From a bacterium UBP4_UBA6127 (lineage in GTDB: Bacteria > UBP4 > UBA4092): 25,152 nt of DNA. Location of the stretch: NCBI GenBank assembly GCA_002428325.1, contig DIVR01000033.1:15564-40715 (forward strand), given 5' to 3'. The notes under the pieces are model-generated. The model had not been told where the DNA came from. It made no database searches and saw nothing but the letters and a program-made list of their open reading frames with translations. Shown here one piece after another: positions 1-7,247 of this stretch; the first letter of the stretch is position 1; every line of letters starts with the position of its first letter. A program made the translations under genes and the position numbers.

Positions 1-1
1 G

Positions 2-1162
2 ACAGCATCTCTTCTCAGAGAATTGATGCATATGGGGCAGATAATTCAATCGCATGCTATGCATTTCTTTTTATTAGCCGGTCCGGATATCCTTTTAGGG
101 TTTGATGCAGACCCCAAAATCCGAAATGTGGTCGGTTTAATCAAAGGGAATCCCACCCTGGCTTTGAATGCAGTCAAGGCAAGGGCTTTCGGGCAGGGTA
201 TCATTCGAAAGCTTTGTGGGAAAAGTATTCATGGGAATTATGCGGTAACCGGGGGAGTCAATGCTCCGTTGAAACCGGAAGTCAGAGAAGAAATCCTTTC
301 AGAAATTGAGGGTGTCAGCAGTATCCTTCTTTCTGGAATTGAAATGGCTAAACGCTGGTTTGAAACAAATAAAACCCTGGTCAATAGTTATGCCAGTTTC
401 CCTTCCGGATATATGGGAACTGTAGAGAAAGATGGGGCCTTGAATCTTTATGATGGAAATATCCGGCTGATTGACAGGAATGGCAAAAAACTGGAAGAAT
501 TTGAGTCTGCAGATTATCTGGACCATATCGGGGAACATGTGGAGGACTGGTCTTATCTGAAATTCCCGTTTTACCGAAAAATGGGATGGCCTGAAGGTTC
601 TTATCGGGTTGGACCGCTGGCTCGATTGAATGTGGCGGAAAAAATCAATACTCCCCTGGCGCAAAAGGAATTCCTCAATTTCAAAGCCATCAATAACAGC
701 AAGCCTGTGGAGGCAACCCTTTGGTACCATTATGCCCGGTTGATCGAGGCCCTCTATGCCATTGAGCGGGTCCGGGAAATATTAGAAGATCCCCGGGTGA
801 TGGCTGATACTGTCGTCAATGACCCCAAAGCCTTTGTAGGGAAAGGAGTGGGATGCCTGGAAGCTCCCAGAGGAACTCTCTTCCATGATTACACCACCGA
901 TGAAGATGGTATGCTGACAAAAGTTAACCTGATTGTAGCTACCGGCCATAATAACTGGGCTATGAGTAAGTCAGTGGAAATGGTTGCTCGGCAATTTGTA
1001 GATGGTAAAAAATTAACTGAAGGGATGCTGAATCGGGTAGAGGCGGCCATTAGGGCCCATGACCCCTGCCTTTCTTGTTCCACTCATGCTATAGGGACTA
1101 TGCCCATGGTAATCAAAATGATAGATTCAAGTGGAAAAGTCCTGGATAGCTTAATACGTTGA
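2..1162 (+). CDS. hoxH: [NiFe] hydrogenase large subunit, HoxH-like (5' partial)
   Basis: The frame is open to the left window edge, so the N-terminal part with the first CxxC pair is missing and the TTG at 23 is not a real start. The visible part begins in the conserved stretch RELMHMGQIIQSHAMHFF and ends with the second nickel-binding motif DPCLSCSTH at 1061-1087, where the two Cys ligate the active-site NiFe(CN)2CO cluster. A 24-residue tail (AIGTMP...) follows the His; in this family the tail is removed by a dedicated endopeptidase after nickel insertion. The sequence resembles Group 3 cytosolic enzymes (NAD-linked HoxH or MvhA-like), which exchange electrons between H2 and a soluble carrier through partner subunits. 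Those partners must lie upstream of the window. No maturation protease gene follows. Assignment to the large subunit is very secure; the exact subgroup (3b, 3c or 3d) is not. Confidence 0.93.
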   Translation, partial: TASLLRELMHMGQIIQSHAMHFFLLAGPDILLGFDADPKIRNVVGLIKGNPTLALNAVKARAFGQGIIRKLCGKSIHGNYAVTGGVNAPLKPEVREEILSEIEGVSSILLSGIEMAKRWFETNKTLVNSYASFPSGYMGTVEKDGALNLYDGNIRLIDRNGKKLEEFESADYLDHIGEHVEDWSYLKFPFYRKMGWPEGSYRVGPLARLNVAEKINTPLAQKEFLNFKAINNSKPVEATLWYHYARLIEALYAIERVREILEDPRVMADTVVNDPKAFVGKGVGCLEAPRGTLFHDYTTDEDGMLTKVNLIVATGHNNWAMSKSVEMVARQFVDGKKLTEGMLNRVEAAIRAHDPCLSCSTHAIGTMPMVIKMIDSSGKVLDSLIR

Positions 1163-1186
1163 TTACTTTAATATTGATTTAAAAGA

Positions 1187-1226
1187 CAAGCTGAAACTGA
1201 AATATTGTAGATTTCAGCTTGTTTTT
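1187..1226 (+). terminator. Intrinsic terminator after hydrogenase gene
   Basis: A 10-bp stem (CAAGCTGAAA at 1187-1196 with TTTCAGCTTG at 1212-1221) is followed directly by five T. It lies 25 bases after the hoxH stop and closes the hydrogenase transcript. Confidence 0.85.
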
Positions 1227-1281
1227 ATTTATCTAATAAAATGAAATCTCAATTTCTGAAAGGGTTCTGTTAAGTTTTAGG

Positions 1282-1310
1282 TTGATTCCTGGCCCGGGGT
1301 ATAGTATAAA
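1282..1310 (+). promoter_or_regulatory. Putative sigma70-type promoter for the 212-residue gene
   Basis: TTGATT (1282-1287) and TATAAA (1305-1310) are separated by 17 bases, 30 bases upstream of the start codon and just after the hoxH terminator. Confidence 0.5.
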
Positions 1311-1339
1311 TAAAGAGATAGAGGAAGGAGGTAGCCGGG

Positions 1340-1978
1340 ATGCTTCAGAACCTGATTGATACCTACACTGAAGAAGTATTTATCTCGGATATTCTGGCTG
1401 CTATTAAGCGTCAGTTCAGGCCTTTGATGTCCCTCAAGGCCAAATGGTTTATCCATCGAATCCTTCCCAAAGATACCCTTCTGACAGAGTGGAAGAATCG
1501 CAGCCGGTTGGAATTGGAAATTGATATTTCTCAGTGGTTTACCAGCAGGGACCGGTTGGAAAAACTGTTCTGGCATGAAATGTCCCTGATTAAAGATGAA
1601 ATGGACCCCAAATTTGAGTTTCCGGTTGAATATGTCAGTAGTACTTATGGACCTGAAGCTCCCAGGGCTAAATATTATTCCCTTATCAGAGCTGTCTGGT
1701 GTGTTTACAGTTGTAGCCGATTAACCAAACTGGGCTTACCCGTCTGTGCTCTTAAGGATATTAAAGACCATTATATTGAATGTTTTGGGGATTATCCTGA
1801 ATCCAACCAACTGTTTTACAATATATATGACCATTCAGGAGATTATACTTTTAAAGACATTGAAAATATTGCCAAGCAACTCTATAAAATCCGGAAAGAG
1901 AATGAACAGGGTCCTCTGGTTATCCCGGATCTCCCTCAGCGTCCTCCCTCATCGGAGGGTAATAAAGCAGGGTTTTAA
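1340..1978 (+). CDS. Hypothetical protein, 212 residues
   Basis: I do not recognise this protein. It starts at ATG 1340 behind a very strong Shine-Dalgarno (GGAAGGAGGT at about 1323-1332) and has its own likely promoter, so it is probably well expressed. There is no signal peptide or membrane segment, so it should be cytoplasmic. The composition is rich in charged and aromatic residues (Lys, Glu, Trp, Tyr, Phe), looks largely alpha-helical, and has Cys in VWCVYSCSR near residues 115-123 and at two further sites (CALKD, IECFGD). The last ~25 residues are Pro/Gln/Ser-rich (PDLPQRPPSSEG) and probably disordered. It is flanked by the hydrogenase terminator and by a palindrome-rich gap, and faces the MFS gene tail to tail; neighbours give no clue to function. 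Confidence 0.75.
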   Translation: MLQNLIDTYTEEVFISDILAAIKRQFRPLMSLKAKWFIHRILPKDTLLTEWKNRSRLELEIDISQWFTSRDRLEKLFWHEMSLIKDEMDPKFEFPVEYVSSTYGPEAPRAKYYSLIRAVWCVYSCSRLTKLGLPVCALKDIKDHYIECFGDYPESNQLFYNIYDHSGDYTFKDIENIAKQLYKIRKENEQGPLVIPDLPQRPPSSEGNKAGF

Positions 1979-2004
1979 ATCCTTCTTATCCTGTTGATAG
2001 GTGG

Positions 2005-2024
2005 ATTTTGACAGCTGTCAAAAT
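2005..2024. repeat. Palindrome copy 1, 20 bp perfect
   Basis: ATTTTGACAGCTGTCAAAAT is a perfect 20-bp inverted repeat with no spacer. The core TTTTGACAGCTGTCAAAA recurs exactly at 2191 and 9420. As an RNA hairpin it would have only a 7-bp AU-rich stem with an AGCU loop and no following U run, so a DNA site bound by a dimeric protein fits better than a terminator. Confidence 0.85.
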
Positions 2025-2055
2025 AATTATCTTCTTTTATATCAATATTGTAAAA

Positions 2056-2073
2056 ATTCGCCAGCTGTCAAAA
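2056..2073. repeat. Palindrome copy 2, one half degenerate
   Basis: The right arm and centre (CAGCTGTCAAAA, 2062-2073) match the core exactly; the left arm has three mismatches. It sits 50 bases from copy 1, close to five helical turns. Confidence 0.6.
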
Positions 2074-2190
2074 GTGTCTATGGAATTCAGAATGATTCCT
2101 GAAATAAAGACCCGTTAATTCCCTGAATGATATCATCAACCTGCGGAATAAGTGGATGGACCCTATCATTTATTTTCTTCTGTTATCCAT

Positions 2191-2208
2191 TTTTGACAGC
2201 TGTCAAAA
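2191..2208. repeat. Palindrome copy 3, 18 bp perfect
   Basis: An exact copy of TTTTGACAGCTGTCAAAA, 40 bases beyond the stop codon of the MFS gene (minus strand) and 213 bases beyond the stop of the 212-residue gene. Confidence 0.85.
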
Positions 2209-2248
2209 CAATGATTTAATATAGGGTCTCCGAAGTTTTTAGCAAATT

Positions 2249-3526
2249 TCAAGGTTTAGATTTCTGAGTCCAGTATTCCCAATGAGAATTTAAAATTATC
2301 CAAAGGACTCCCGGAAGAAGGATGAGTCCGCTCATCATGAAAATCATGGTTTGAGGGCTGATACTCAATCTATCCAATCCTACCCCTGTGAGGTAATTGG
2401 ATAAGGACATGGCAAAGGTAAACAAGGCCCATTCACTGGCAAAGACTCGTCCCCTTATTTCATCCCGGGTATTTAATTGCAGCAGGGTGGTGCTGAAAAC
2501 CCATAGAATACTGGTTCCGCAATGAGACAGAACCAGGGTCAGGCAGGCCATCCACAGGGAATGAGAAAACCCGAACCCCACAAAAAAGATGCCTCCCAGC
2601 AGAAAAGAATAACCAATCCATTTTCTCATTCCTTCCTGGGAGTTTCCTCCTATTTGTCGGGCAATAAGAGGACCCAGAGCGGTTCCTAATCCCCTGGCTG
2701 TATAAAGAATTCCAATACCGGCATCGCTGCTTCCCCCAAAGACAAACACTTTATTCCCCAGGATGGTGATTAACAGGAGAATGCCCCCGGATAATCCCCA
2801 TCCGGTTTTGACCAGTAAATAGGCCAGGGTATCTTTTTTATCCCTGACATAATGCAATCCTTCCATAAACTGCCTGAAAGGGGATTGTAGATGAGTTTTT
2901 CCTTCCCAATGGCTCCTGGGAATGTGGGCCTGTAAAATCATCCCGGCAGAGACTAGATAGGAAATGGAATTCAGGATGAAAGCGGTTTGATGGCCCAGTA
3001 GGGCACTGACGGCCCCGCCTAAAGCTGCTCCCAGGGTTAACATGACTGACCAGCTGATGGACGATAAAGCATTGGCGGAAATCAGTTCATCCTTGGTTGC
3101 AATCATGGGAATGGCAGCCGATTTGGCAGGAGTAAAAAAGGTGGAAAATAAAATTTCCAATGTGGTGGCCGTATAGATTATCCAGACATCAGACCTTTCT
3201 CTGACCAGTGATAATGACAAGACTACCAGGGCTCGGAAAATATCCGACAAAATCATGACTGTCTTCCGGTTGAATCGATCGGCTACTACTCCAGCCACCG
3301 GACTCATGAAGAAATAGGGCAGGGACCGGATTATAATAATCCAGCCTGCAGCCTGGGCCGACCCGGTCAATTTCAATAAAAGCCCCATCACTGCCACCAG
3401 GTTGAACCAGTCCCCTAAATGGCTGATAACCTCTCCGGTCCAGATAAGCCGGAAATTTCGGTTCCCTTTCAATAGCTGCCAATACCCAATCGGTTGCAGC
3501 CTCTTCTCTTCTTCTTTCTTACCCAT
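2249..3526 (-). CDS. MFS transporter, drug/siderophore-exporter type
   Basis: This is a 425-residue major facilitator with about 12 hydrophobic segments, the usual length for the MFS_3 / EntS-like exporter group. Family hallmarks are the N-terminal opening NRNFRLIWTGEVISHLGDWF, the loop 2-3 motif A variant GVVADRFNRKTVMI (residues ~80-95), and a second-half counterpart in RGLGTALGPLIARQIGG. Such proteins expel amphipathic drugs or siderophores using the proton gradient, but this sequence does not show the substrate. The start is ATG 3526 behind AGAAGGAT. It is transcribed away from the GHL10 operon, sharing a 277-bp divergent region with it, and ends facing the palindrome cluster. It could also be a sugar or oligosaccharide exporter; specificity cannot be read from sequence. 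Confidence 0.88.
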   Translation of the reverse strand: MGKKEEEKRLQPIGYWQLLKGNRNFRLIWTGEVISHLGDWFNLVAVMGLLLKLTGSAQAAGWIIIIRSLPYFFMSPVAGVVADRFNRKTVMILSDIFRALVVLSLSLVRERSDVWIIYTATTLEILFSTFFTPAKSAAIPMIATKDELISANALSSISWSVMLTLGAALGGAVSALLGHQTAFILNSISYLVSAGMILQAHIPRSHWEGKTHLQSPFRQFMEGLHYVRDKKDTLAYLLVKTGWGLSGGILLLITILGNKVFVFGGSSDAGIGILYTARGLGTALGPLIARQIGGNSQEGMRKWIGYSFLLGGIFFVGFGFSHSLWMACLTLVLSHCGTSILWVFSTTLLQLNTRDEIRGRVFASEWALFTFAMSLSNYLTGVGLDRLSISPQTMIFMMSGLILLPGVLWIILNSHWEYWTQKSKP

Positions 3527-3574
3527 ATCCTTCTAACCTAATTTTAATATACTGTTTTTGTCAATATTTATTCG

Positions 3575-3605
3575 GGATATTATTGAAAATATTGAAGTAA
3601 TATCC
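3575..3605. promoter_or_regulatory. Inverted repeat, possible operator in divergent region
   Basis: GGATATTA (3575-3582) and TAATATCC (3598-3605) are perfect arms around a 15-base AT-rich spacer that contains TTGAA twice. It lies 49 bases upstream of the MFS start codon, a position suitable for a repressor of that gene. No regulator partner is evident in the window. Confidence 0.4.
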
Positions 3606-3650
3606 GATAACTAAAACCTTTTTCCTGGGTTTTGCATATCGATTCATTTG

Positions 3651-3693
3651 GGAGTCAGACCCAACCTGTAACCATCAGCCTGGGTCTGGCTCC
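3651..3693. repeat. REP-like inverted repeat
   Basis: GGAGTCAGACCCA (3651-3663) pairs with TGGGTCTGGCTCC (3681-3693) over 13 positions with a single G-T wobble and a 17-base loop. There is no T tract after either arm. GGGTCTGACTCC-type palindromes are, to my knowledge, common dispersed intergenic repeats in many bacteria, so a mobile or REP-like element is more likely than a terminator. Confidence 0.55.
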
Positions 3694-3732
3694 GGGGAAA
3701 GGAGGAAAAGATTAGGGAGATATAAGGGGGGC

Positions 3733-3760
3733 TTGAAATGAGGGAATAGAGTGGTATAAT
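3733..3760 (+). promoter_or_regulatory. Strong promoter for the GHL10 pair
   Basis: TTGAAA (3733-3738), a 16-base spacer and perfect TATAAT (3755-3760) preceded by TGG (extended -10). Transcription would begin near 3767, which argues that the first ATG at 3774 is not the translational start. Confidence 0.7.
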
Positions 3761-3790
3761 GCAACAATATTAAATGCTGAGGATAATAAA

Positions 3791-3797
3791 AAAGGGG
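3791..3797 (+). promoter_or_regulatory. Ribosome binding site deciding the start at 3804
   Basis: AAAGGGG lies 6 bases before ATG 3804. The upstream in-frame ATG at 3774 has no Shine-Dalgarno and lies about 7 bases from the predicted transcription start. Confidence 0.6.
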
Positions 3798-3803
3798 TTT
3801 ATT

Positions 3804-6800
3804 ATGGGTCGGACGATTAGATTCATGGTCAACGTATTAACAGGGGTATGTTTGTTGATTCTGATGGCAACAGCCGGTTATGGAGATACTCCCGAGTTCC
3901 GTTCCCTCTATGTTTATGGATGGGGGAGTGGGACCTTCCTGAACTGGAGTGAGGTTTCAACCCTGGTCAATATTGCCAGAGAATATAATTTCAATGCCAT
4001 CGTCCCGGAAATCAGAAAAGTGGGCGATGCTTATTATCATTCATTATACGAACCCGATGCTATCAATCCTCCTGTGAATGACCCAGATCCAACCTTTGAT
4101 GCCTTATCAGCCATGGTGCAGTATGCCCATGACACTTCCGGCGGAAAAGCTTATATTGAAGTCCATGCCTGGATGGTAGCCAATCGAATCTGGAAAGGAA
4201 CTATGAGCTCTGCACCCAGCGGACATGTTCTTCTCCAGCATCCGGAATGGACCATGCTGGATTACAGTGGTGCCTCATCGAATTCAGAGGGTGTATATCT
4301 GGATCCTGGGATTCCGGGGGCTCAGGACCATCAGCATCAGGTATGGATGGATGTTGTCAGGCGTTATGATGTGGATGGTATCGTGCTGGACTACATTCGA
4401 TATCCTGGGAATACCTGGGGGTATGCCACCCTCAGTATTGATCGTTTTAACCGGTTATATTCCCAGACCGGCGTGCCTTATTTTACAGACGATGATTTTG
4501 ACCAATTCAGGCGGGACAACATCACTTCTATGGTAAAGAAATTGTATGCTGAAGTCATGGAAGAAAAGCCTCAGGTAAAAGTCTCTGTCTGTGCCATTCC
4601 CTGGGGATATACCACAACGAATTTTTATGATTCTTCAGCCTATCTCAGTGTGTTTCAGGATTGGAAAGGGATGATGGAAGGACATTTCCTGGATTATCTC
4701 TCGCCGATGATCTATGACCCGGAGGTCCCGGAGTCACGGGCCATTCGATATCGTAACTGGAATTTAGCCAGTAAAGAATGGAGTGGCGGCCGCCATGTCT
4801 ATGTCCTTCAGGGCAGTTACATGAATACGACGACCCAAACCCTCGACCAGCTTTACTATTCCCGGGAAACAGCCATGATGGAAGGATTTCAGATATATCG
4901 GTATGGATATGCCACAGATGCGGGTGGTTCCGAAGATTTAGAGTTATATGATTTATTGAAGACCCGGATGCTTTCTTCTGTTGTATCGACTCCTGCCATG
5001 CCATGGAAAACCCAATCTCCCTATGGGATAGTAAAGGGTACTATATTATACGGTACCTCCAGTGTGGATGGGGCCGTAGTCAGCCTTTATTCTGATAATG
5101 CTTTCCTGTCAGTTACTACCACCGATGCAACAGGATTTTATGCTTTTTTTGATGTAAATCCGGGTAGTTCTCTGAAGGTGAAGGCGGACGGAACCCGGTG
5201 GGGATATTCCAGCCGGTTTTCTACTCCTTTTGCGGTCACTTCCTGCCATGTCGTTAATAGCGATGTAAACCTGGCGATTGTGGTGGCTGATTTTTATGGG
5301 GAAAATACAGTGGGCGGCAGTCCTCTCCTGGTTAAATTCCATGATAACTCCCTGAATAATCCAACTTCATGGAACTGGAGTTTTGGAGATGGATATACCA
5401 GTACTGAGGAAAATCCTGTCCATATTTATTCATCCGGCAGTCAGGTCCAGAGTTATGATGTCCAGTTAATTGCAGCTAATTCCTATGGGAGTGATACCCT
5501 TCTCAAAGCGGCCTATATCCAGCTTAATTCCAGGGAAACTACAGCATTAGCCGATATGAAACTATTCCGGGGACAGGAAGACGACGATGCTTTCAGTCTG
5601 CAGGAGTTTTATGCCAATGCAACTATTTCTAATTCATCGATATTGCAGAATTTCCTGGGACTATCTTCCTTGTCTGGAAATACAGTCAGCCAGGGAGCTT
5701 ATAATCAGGCAACTTCCGGTTATAATTATTTTAAAATCGCTGGTTCCTGGGGGGAGGATACCTCTTCCAATAAGGTAAAATACTCAACCTATAAGATTAC
5801 TAAACTACCCATCATAGGTATCAAAATGGGTGAGGCTATAGATTTCCCCATTGGAAAATATACTTATGATTCCACAGGAAACAATCTGCCTCCTTCTTAT
5901 GGAAATCCCAGTTCACTGGTAAGCAGCGAACCTGCTGAGCTTCAGGCTCAATGGTCAGGAAATGCCAGTATAAGAATTATGGCTCTTTCCGGTTTCACCT
6001 CTGGACAATACCTGGATATTGTGGCATCTCCCTCTGATACAGCACCCTTTGGGATGGATATCGATAAGGAACGGCTTTGGGTCTATCCAGACCTGTTTCC
6101 TATTGGAAGTTATTCTTCCGCCACTGAATTAGAACAATTTGGATTCGAGACAGTCAGCGGATTCCCGGCGATGGCATCTTATGATTGGGTATCTACCATC
6201 TCTGATAGTCTGGGTAATCAGGCGGATGGATGCCTGAGAGTTCAGTTCAGCAGTGAATCATCAGGGATTAAGATGACTCCTTATCAGGATTATCGGGTGA
6301 ATTACCAGCAGAATCAATGGTATATAGCCAGGTTGAAGGTGTTTTCTCCGGATACCGATAATGCCTATCAGCTTCTCTGCTACAACTTCAGTAATGAGGT
6401 TCAAGCTCAGTCTCATGTGGACTTAAGCGCTCATATCTATTTTGGGGTTCCTACCTGTTGGAGCTGGGTTGATATTCCCCTGTATTCAAATCAAACAGGA
6501 TTGGGATTTCCCCAGTTGATTTTGAAATCAGCTTCGGCGGGGTCTGTGTATATTGATGAAATGCAAATTATTGAAGCCGTTCCTGATGTGGCGGTTTCTC
6601 TCAGGAGACCCGGTAACCTGAAATATCCTTATGGAATTTTTGATTCTCAGGAAGATACCCTGGGCTGGGGATGGGAAGATTATCAGGGGGATGATTTTAT
6701 AGCCACCTTGCCTTCTCTCACTGTTGCCAATGGATGGTTGGAGGCTGATTTTGCCGATGCGGGACAGGGAACTGATATGAAAGGTTTCAAGGCAACAGCT

Positions 6801-7172
6801 ACCTATGGCCGGGTTACTTCCATTTATACTCCTGAAGCCAATCCGGAAGGATATGTCGCAATGAAGTCCTTCCTGAATTGTGATACAGCAGCTTTTGCTT
6901 CTACTGAAGCCGTCTATATAATGGCCCTGCTGGGTGTTACTCAGGAAGGTGATTACGAAATACTAAAACCATCAACGGATTTGATTGCCGTAGCTGAATT
7001 TGGAGGTATCACCAATGGATGGCATTGGCTGGCTTCTCCCGCACGTTCTTCTTATTACCAGTTCCAATTCAGCCTGAAAAATGATCAGTCGGGAATCGCT
7101 AAATTGAGTCAATTGGATTTGGTCATCGATAAAGATGGCCTGGATTTTGGTGACGATTTACTGTTTCCGTGA
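3804..7172 (+). CDS. Secreted GHL10-family glycoside hydrolase with PKD domain
   Basis: This 1122-residue protein carries a Sec signal peptide (MGRTIRFMVNVLTG..., cleavage near AGYG/DTP). Residues ~28-380 form a GHL10 (DUF187-type) TIM barrel: FRSLYVYGW opening, EVHAW (Glu119) and the acidic motif LDYIRYPG (Asp196). E. coli DigH, a GHL10 member, cleaves stem-less peptidoglycan glycan strands; other members' substrates are unknown. A carboxypeptidase-regulatory-like beta domain (GIVKGTILYG, ~410-492) is followed by a PKD domain with its signature SWNWSFGDG (~522-528). The remaining ~530 residues contain beta-rich modules resembling carbohydrate-binding jelly rolls (for example 'FGFETVSGFP', 'SVYIDEMQI'), which I cannot assign. 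It is paralogous to the next gene, 75 bases downstream, and both probably share the promoter at 3733. The unusual length and single PKD suggest a surface polysaccharide-binding enzyme. Confidence 0.88.
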   Translation: MGRTIRFMVNVLTGVCLLILMATAGYGDTPEFRSLYVYGWGSGTFLNWSEVSTLVNIAREYNFNAIVPEIRKVGDAYYHSLYEPDAINPPVNDPDPTFDALSAMVQYAHDTSGGKAYIEVHAWMVANRIWKGTMSSAPSGHVLLQHPEWTMLDYSGASSNSEGVYLDPGIPGAQDHQHQVWMDVVRRYDVDGIVLDYIRYPGNTWGYATLSIDRFNRLYSQTGVPYFTDDDFDQFRRDNITSMVKKLYAEVMEEKPQVKVSVCAIPWGYTTTNFYDSSAYLSVFQDWKGMMEGHFLDYLSPMIYDPEVPESRAIRYRNWNLASKEWSGGRHVYVLQGSYMNTTTQTLDQLYYSRETAMMEGFQIYRYGYATDAGGSEDLELYDLLKTRMLSSVVSTPAMPWKTQSPYGIVKGTILYGTSSVDGAVVSLYSDNAFLSVTTTDATGFYAFFDVNPGSSLKVKADGTRWGYSSRFSTPFAVTSCHVVNSDVNLAIVVADFYGENTVGGSPLLVKFHDNSLNNPTSWNWSFGDGYTSTEENPVHIYSSGSQVQSYDVQLIAANSYGSDTLLKAAYIQLNSRETTALADMKLFRGQEDDDAFSLQEFYANATISNSSILQNFLGLSSLSGNTVSQGAYNQATSGYNYFKIAGSWGEDTSSNKVKYSTYKITKLPIIGIKMGEAIDFPIGKYTYDSTGNNLPPSYGNPSSLVSSEPAELQAQWSGNASIRIMALSGFTSGQYLDIVASPSDTAPFGMDIDKERLWVYPDLFPIGSYSSATELEQFGFETVSGFPAMASYDWVSTISDSLGNQADGCLRVQFSSESSGIKMTPYQDYRVNYQQNQWYIARLKVFSPDTDNAYQLLCYNFSNEVQAQSHVDLSAHIYFGVPTCWSWVDIPLYSNQTGLGFPQLILKSASAGSVYIDEMQIIEAVPDVAVSLRRPGNLKYPYGIFDSQEDTLGWGWEDYQGDDFIATLPSLTVANGWLEADFADAGQGTDMKGFKATATYGRVTSIYTPEANPEGYVAMKSFLNCDTAAFASTEAVYIMALLGVTQEGDYEILKPSTDLIAVAEFGGITNGWHWLASPARSSYYQFQFSLKNDQSGIAKLSQLDLVIDKDGLDFGDDLLFP

Positions 7173-7191
7173 TAAAATCTAGCGGATTTTA

Positions 7192-7227
7192 GGGTCCTCT
7201 ATTGAGGGGTAGAGGACCCCATCTTTT
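7192..7227 (+). terminator. Hairpin between the two GHL10 genes
   Basis: GGGTCCTCT (7192-7200) pairs perfectly with AGAGGACCC (7211-7219), followed by CATCTTTT. It could be a partial terminator that lowers expression of the second gene, or a processing/stability stem, because no separate promoter is apparent before 7248. Confidence 0.6.
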
Positions 7228-7247
7228 ACAAGAGAAAGGGTTTCGCT

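Larger units (their letters stand above)
1979..2248. other. Convergent intergenic region with palindrome cluster
   Basis: This gap lies between the 3' ends of two converging genes. It holds two perfect copies and one degenerate copy of TTTTGACAGCTGTCAAAA, centred near 2014, 2064 and 2199 (50 and 135 bases apart). I see no open frame and no classical terminator with a T tract. Confidence 0.8.

Noticed and set aside
1277..1576. Minus-strand 99-residue open frame
   Set aside because: It is antisense to the promoter, ribosome site and first third of the 212-residue gene, with no sign of its own translation start.
2191..2208. Palindrome as an intrinsic terminator of the MFS gene
   Set aside because: The stem is only 7 bp and AU-rich, and no T run follows on the minus strand. 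The exact repetition elsewhere favours a protein-binding site.
3774..3803. ATG 3774 as start of the first GHL10 protein
   Set aside because: It has no Shine-Dalgarno and lies about 7 bases from the predicted transcription start. ATG 3804 has AAAGGGG and gives a cleaner signal peptide.
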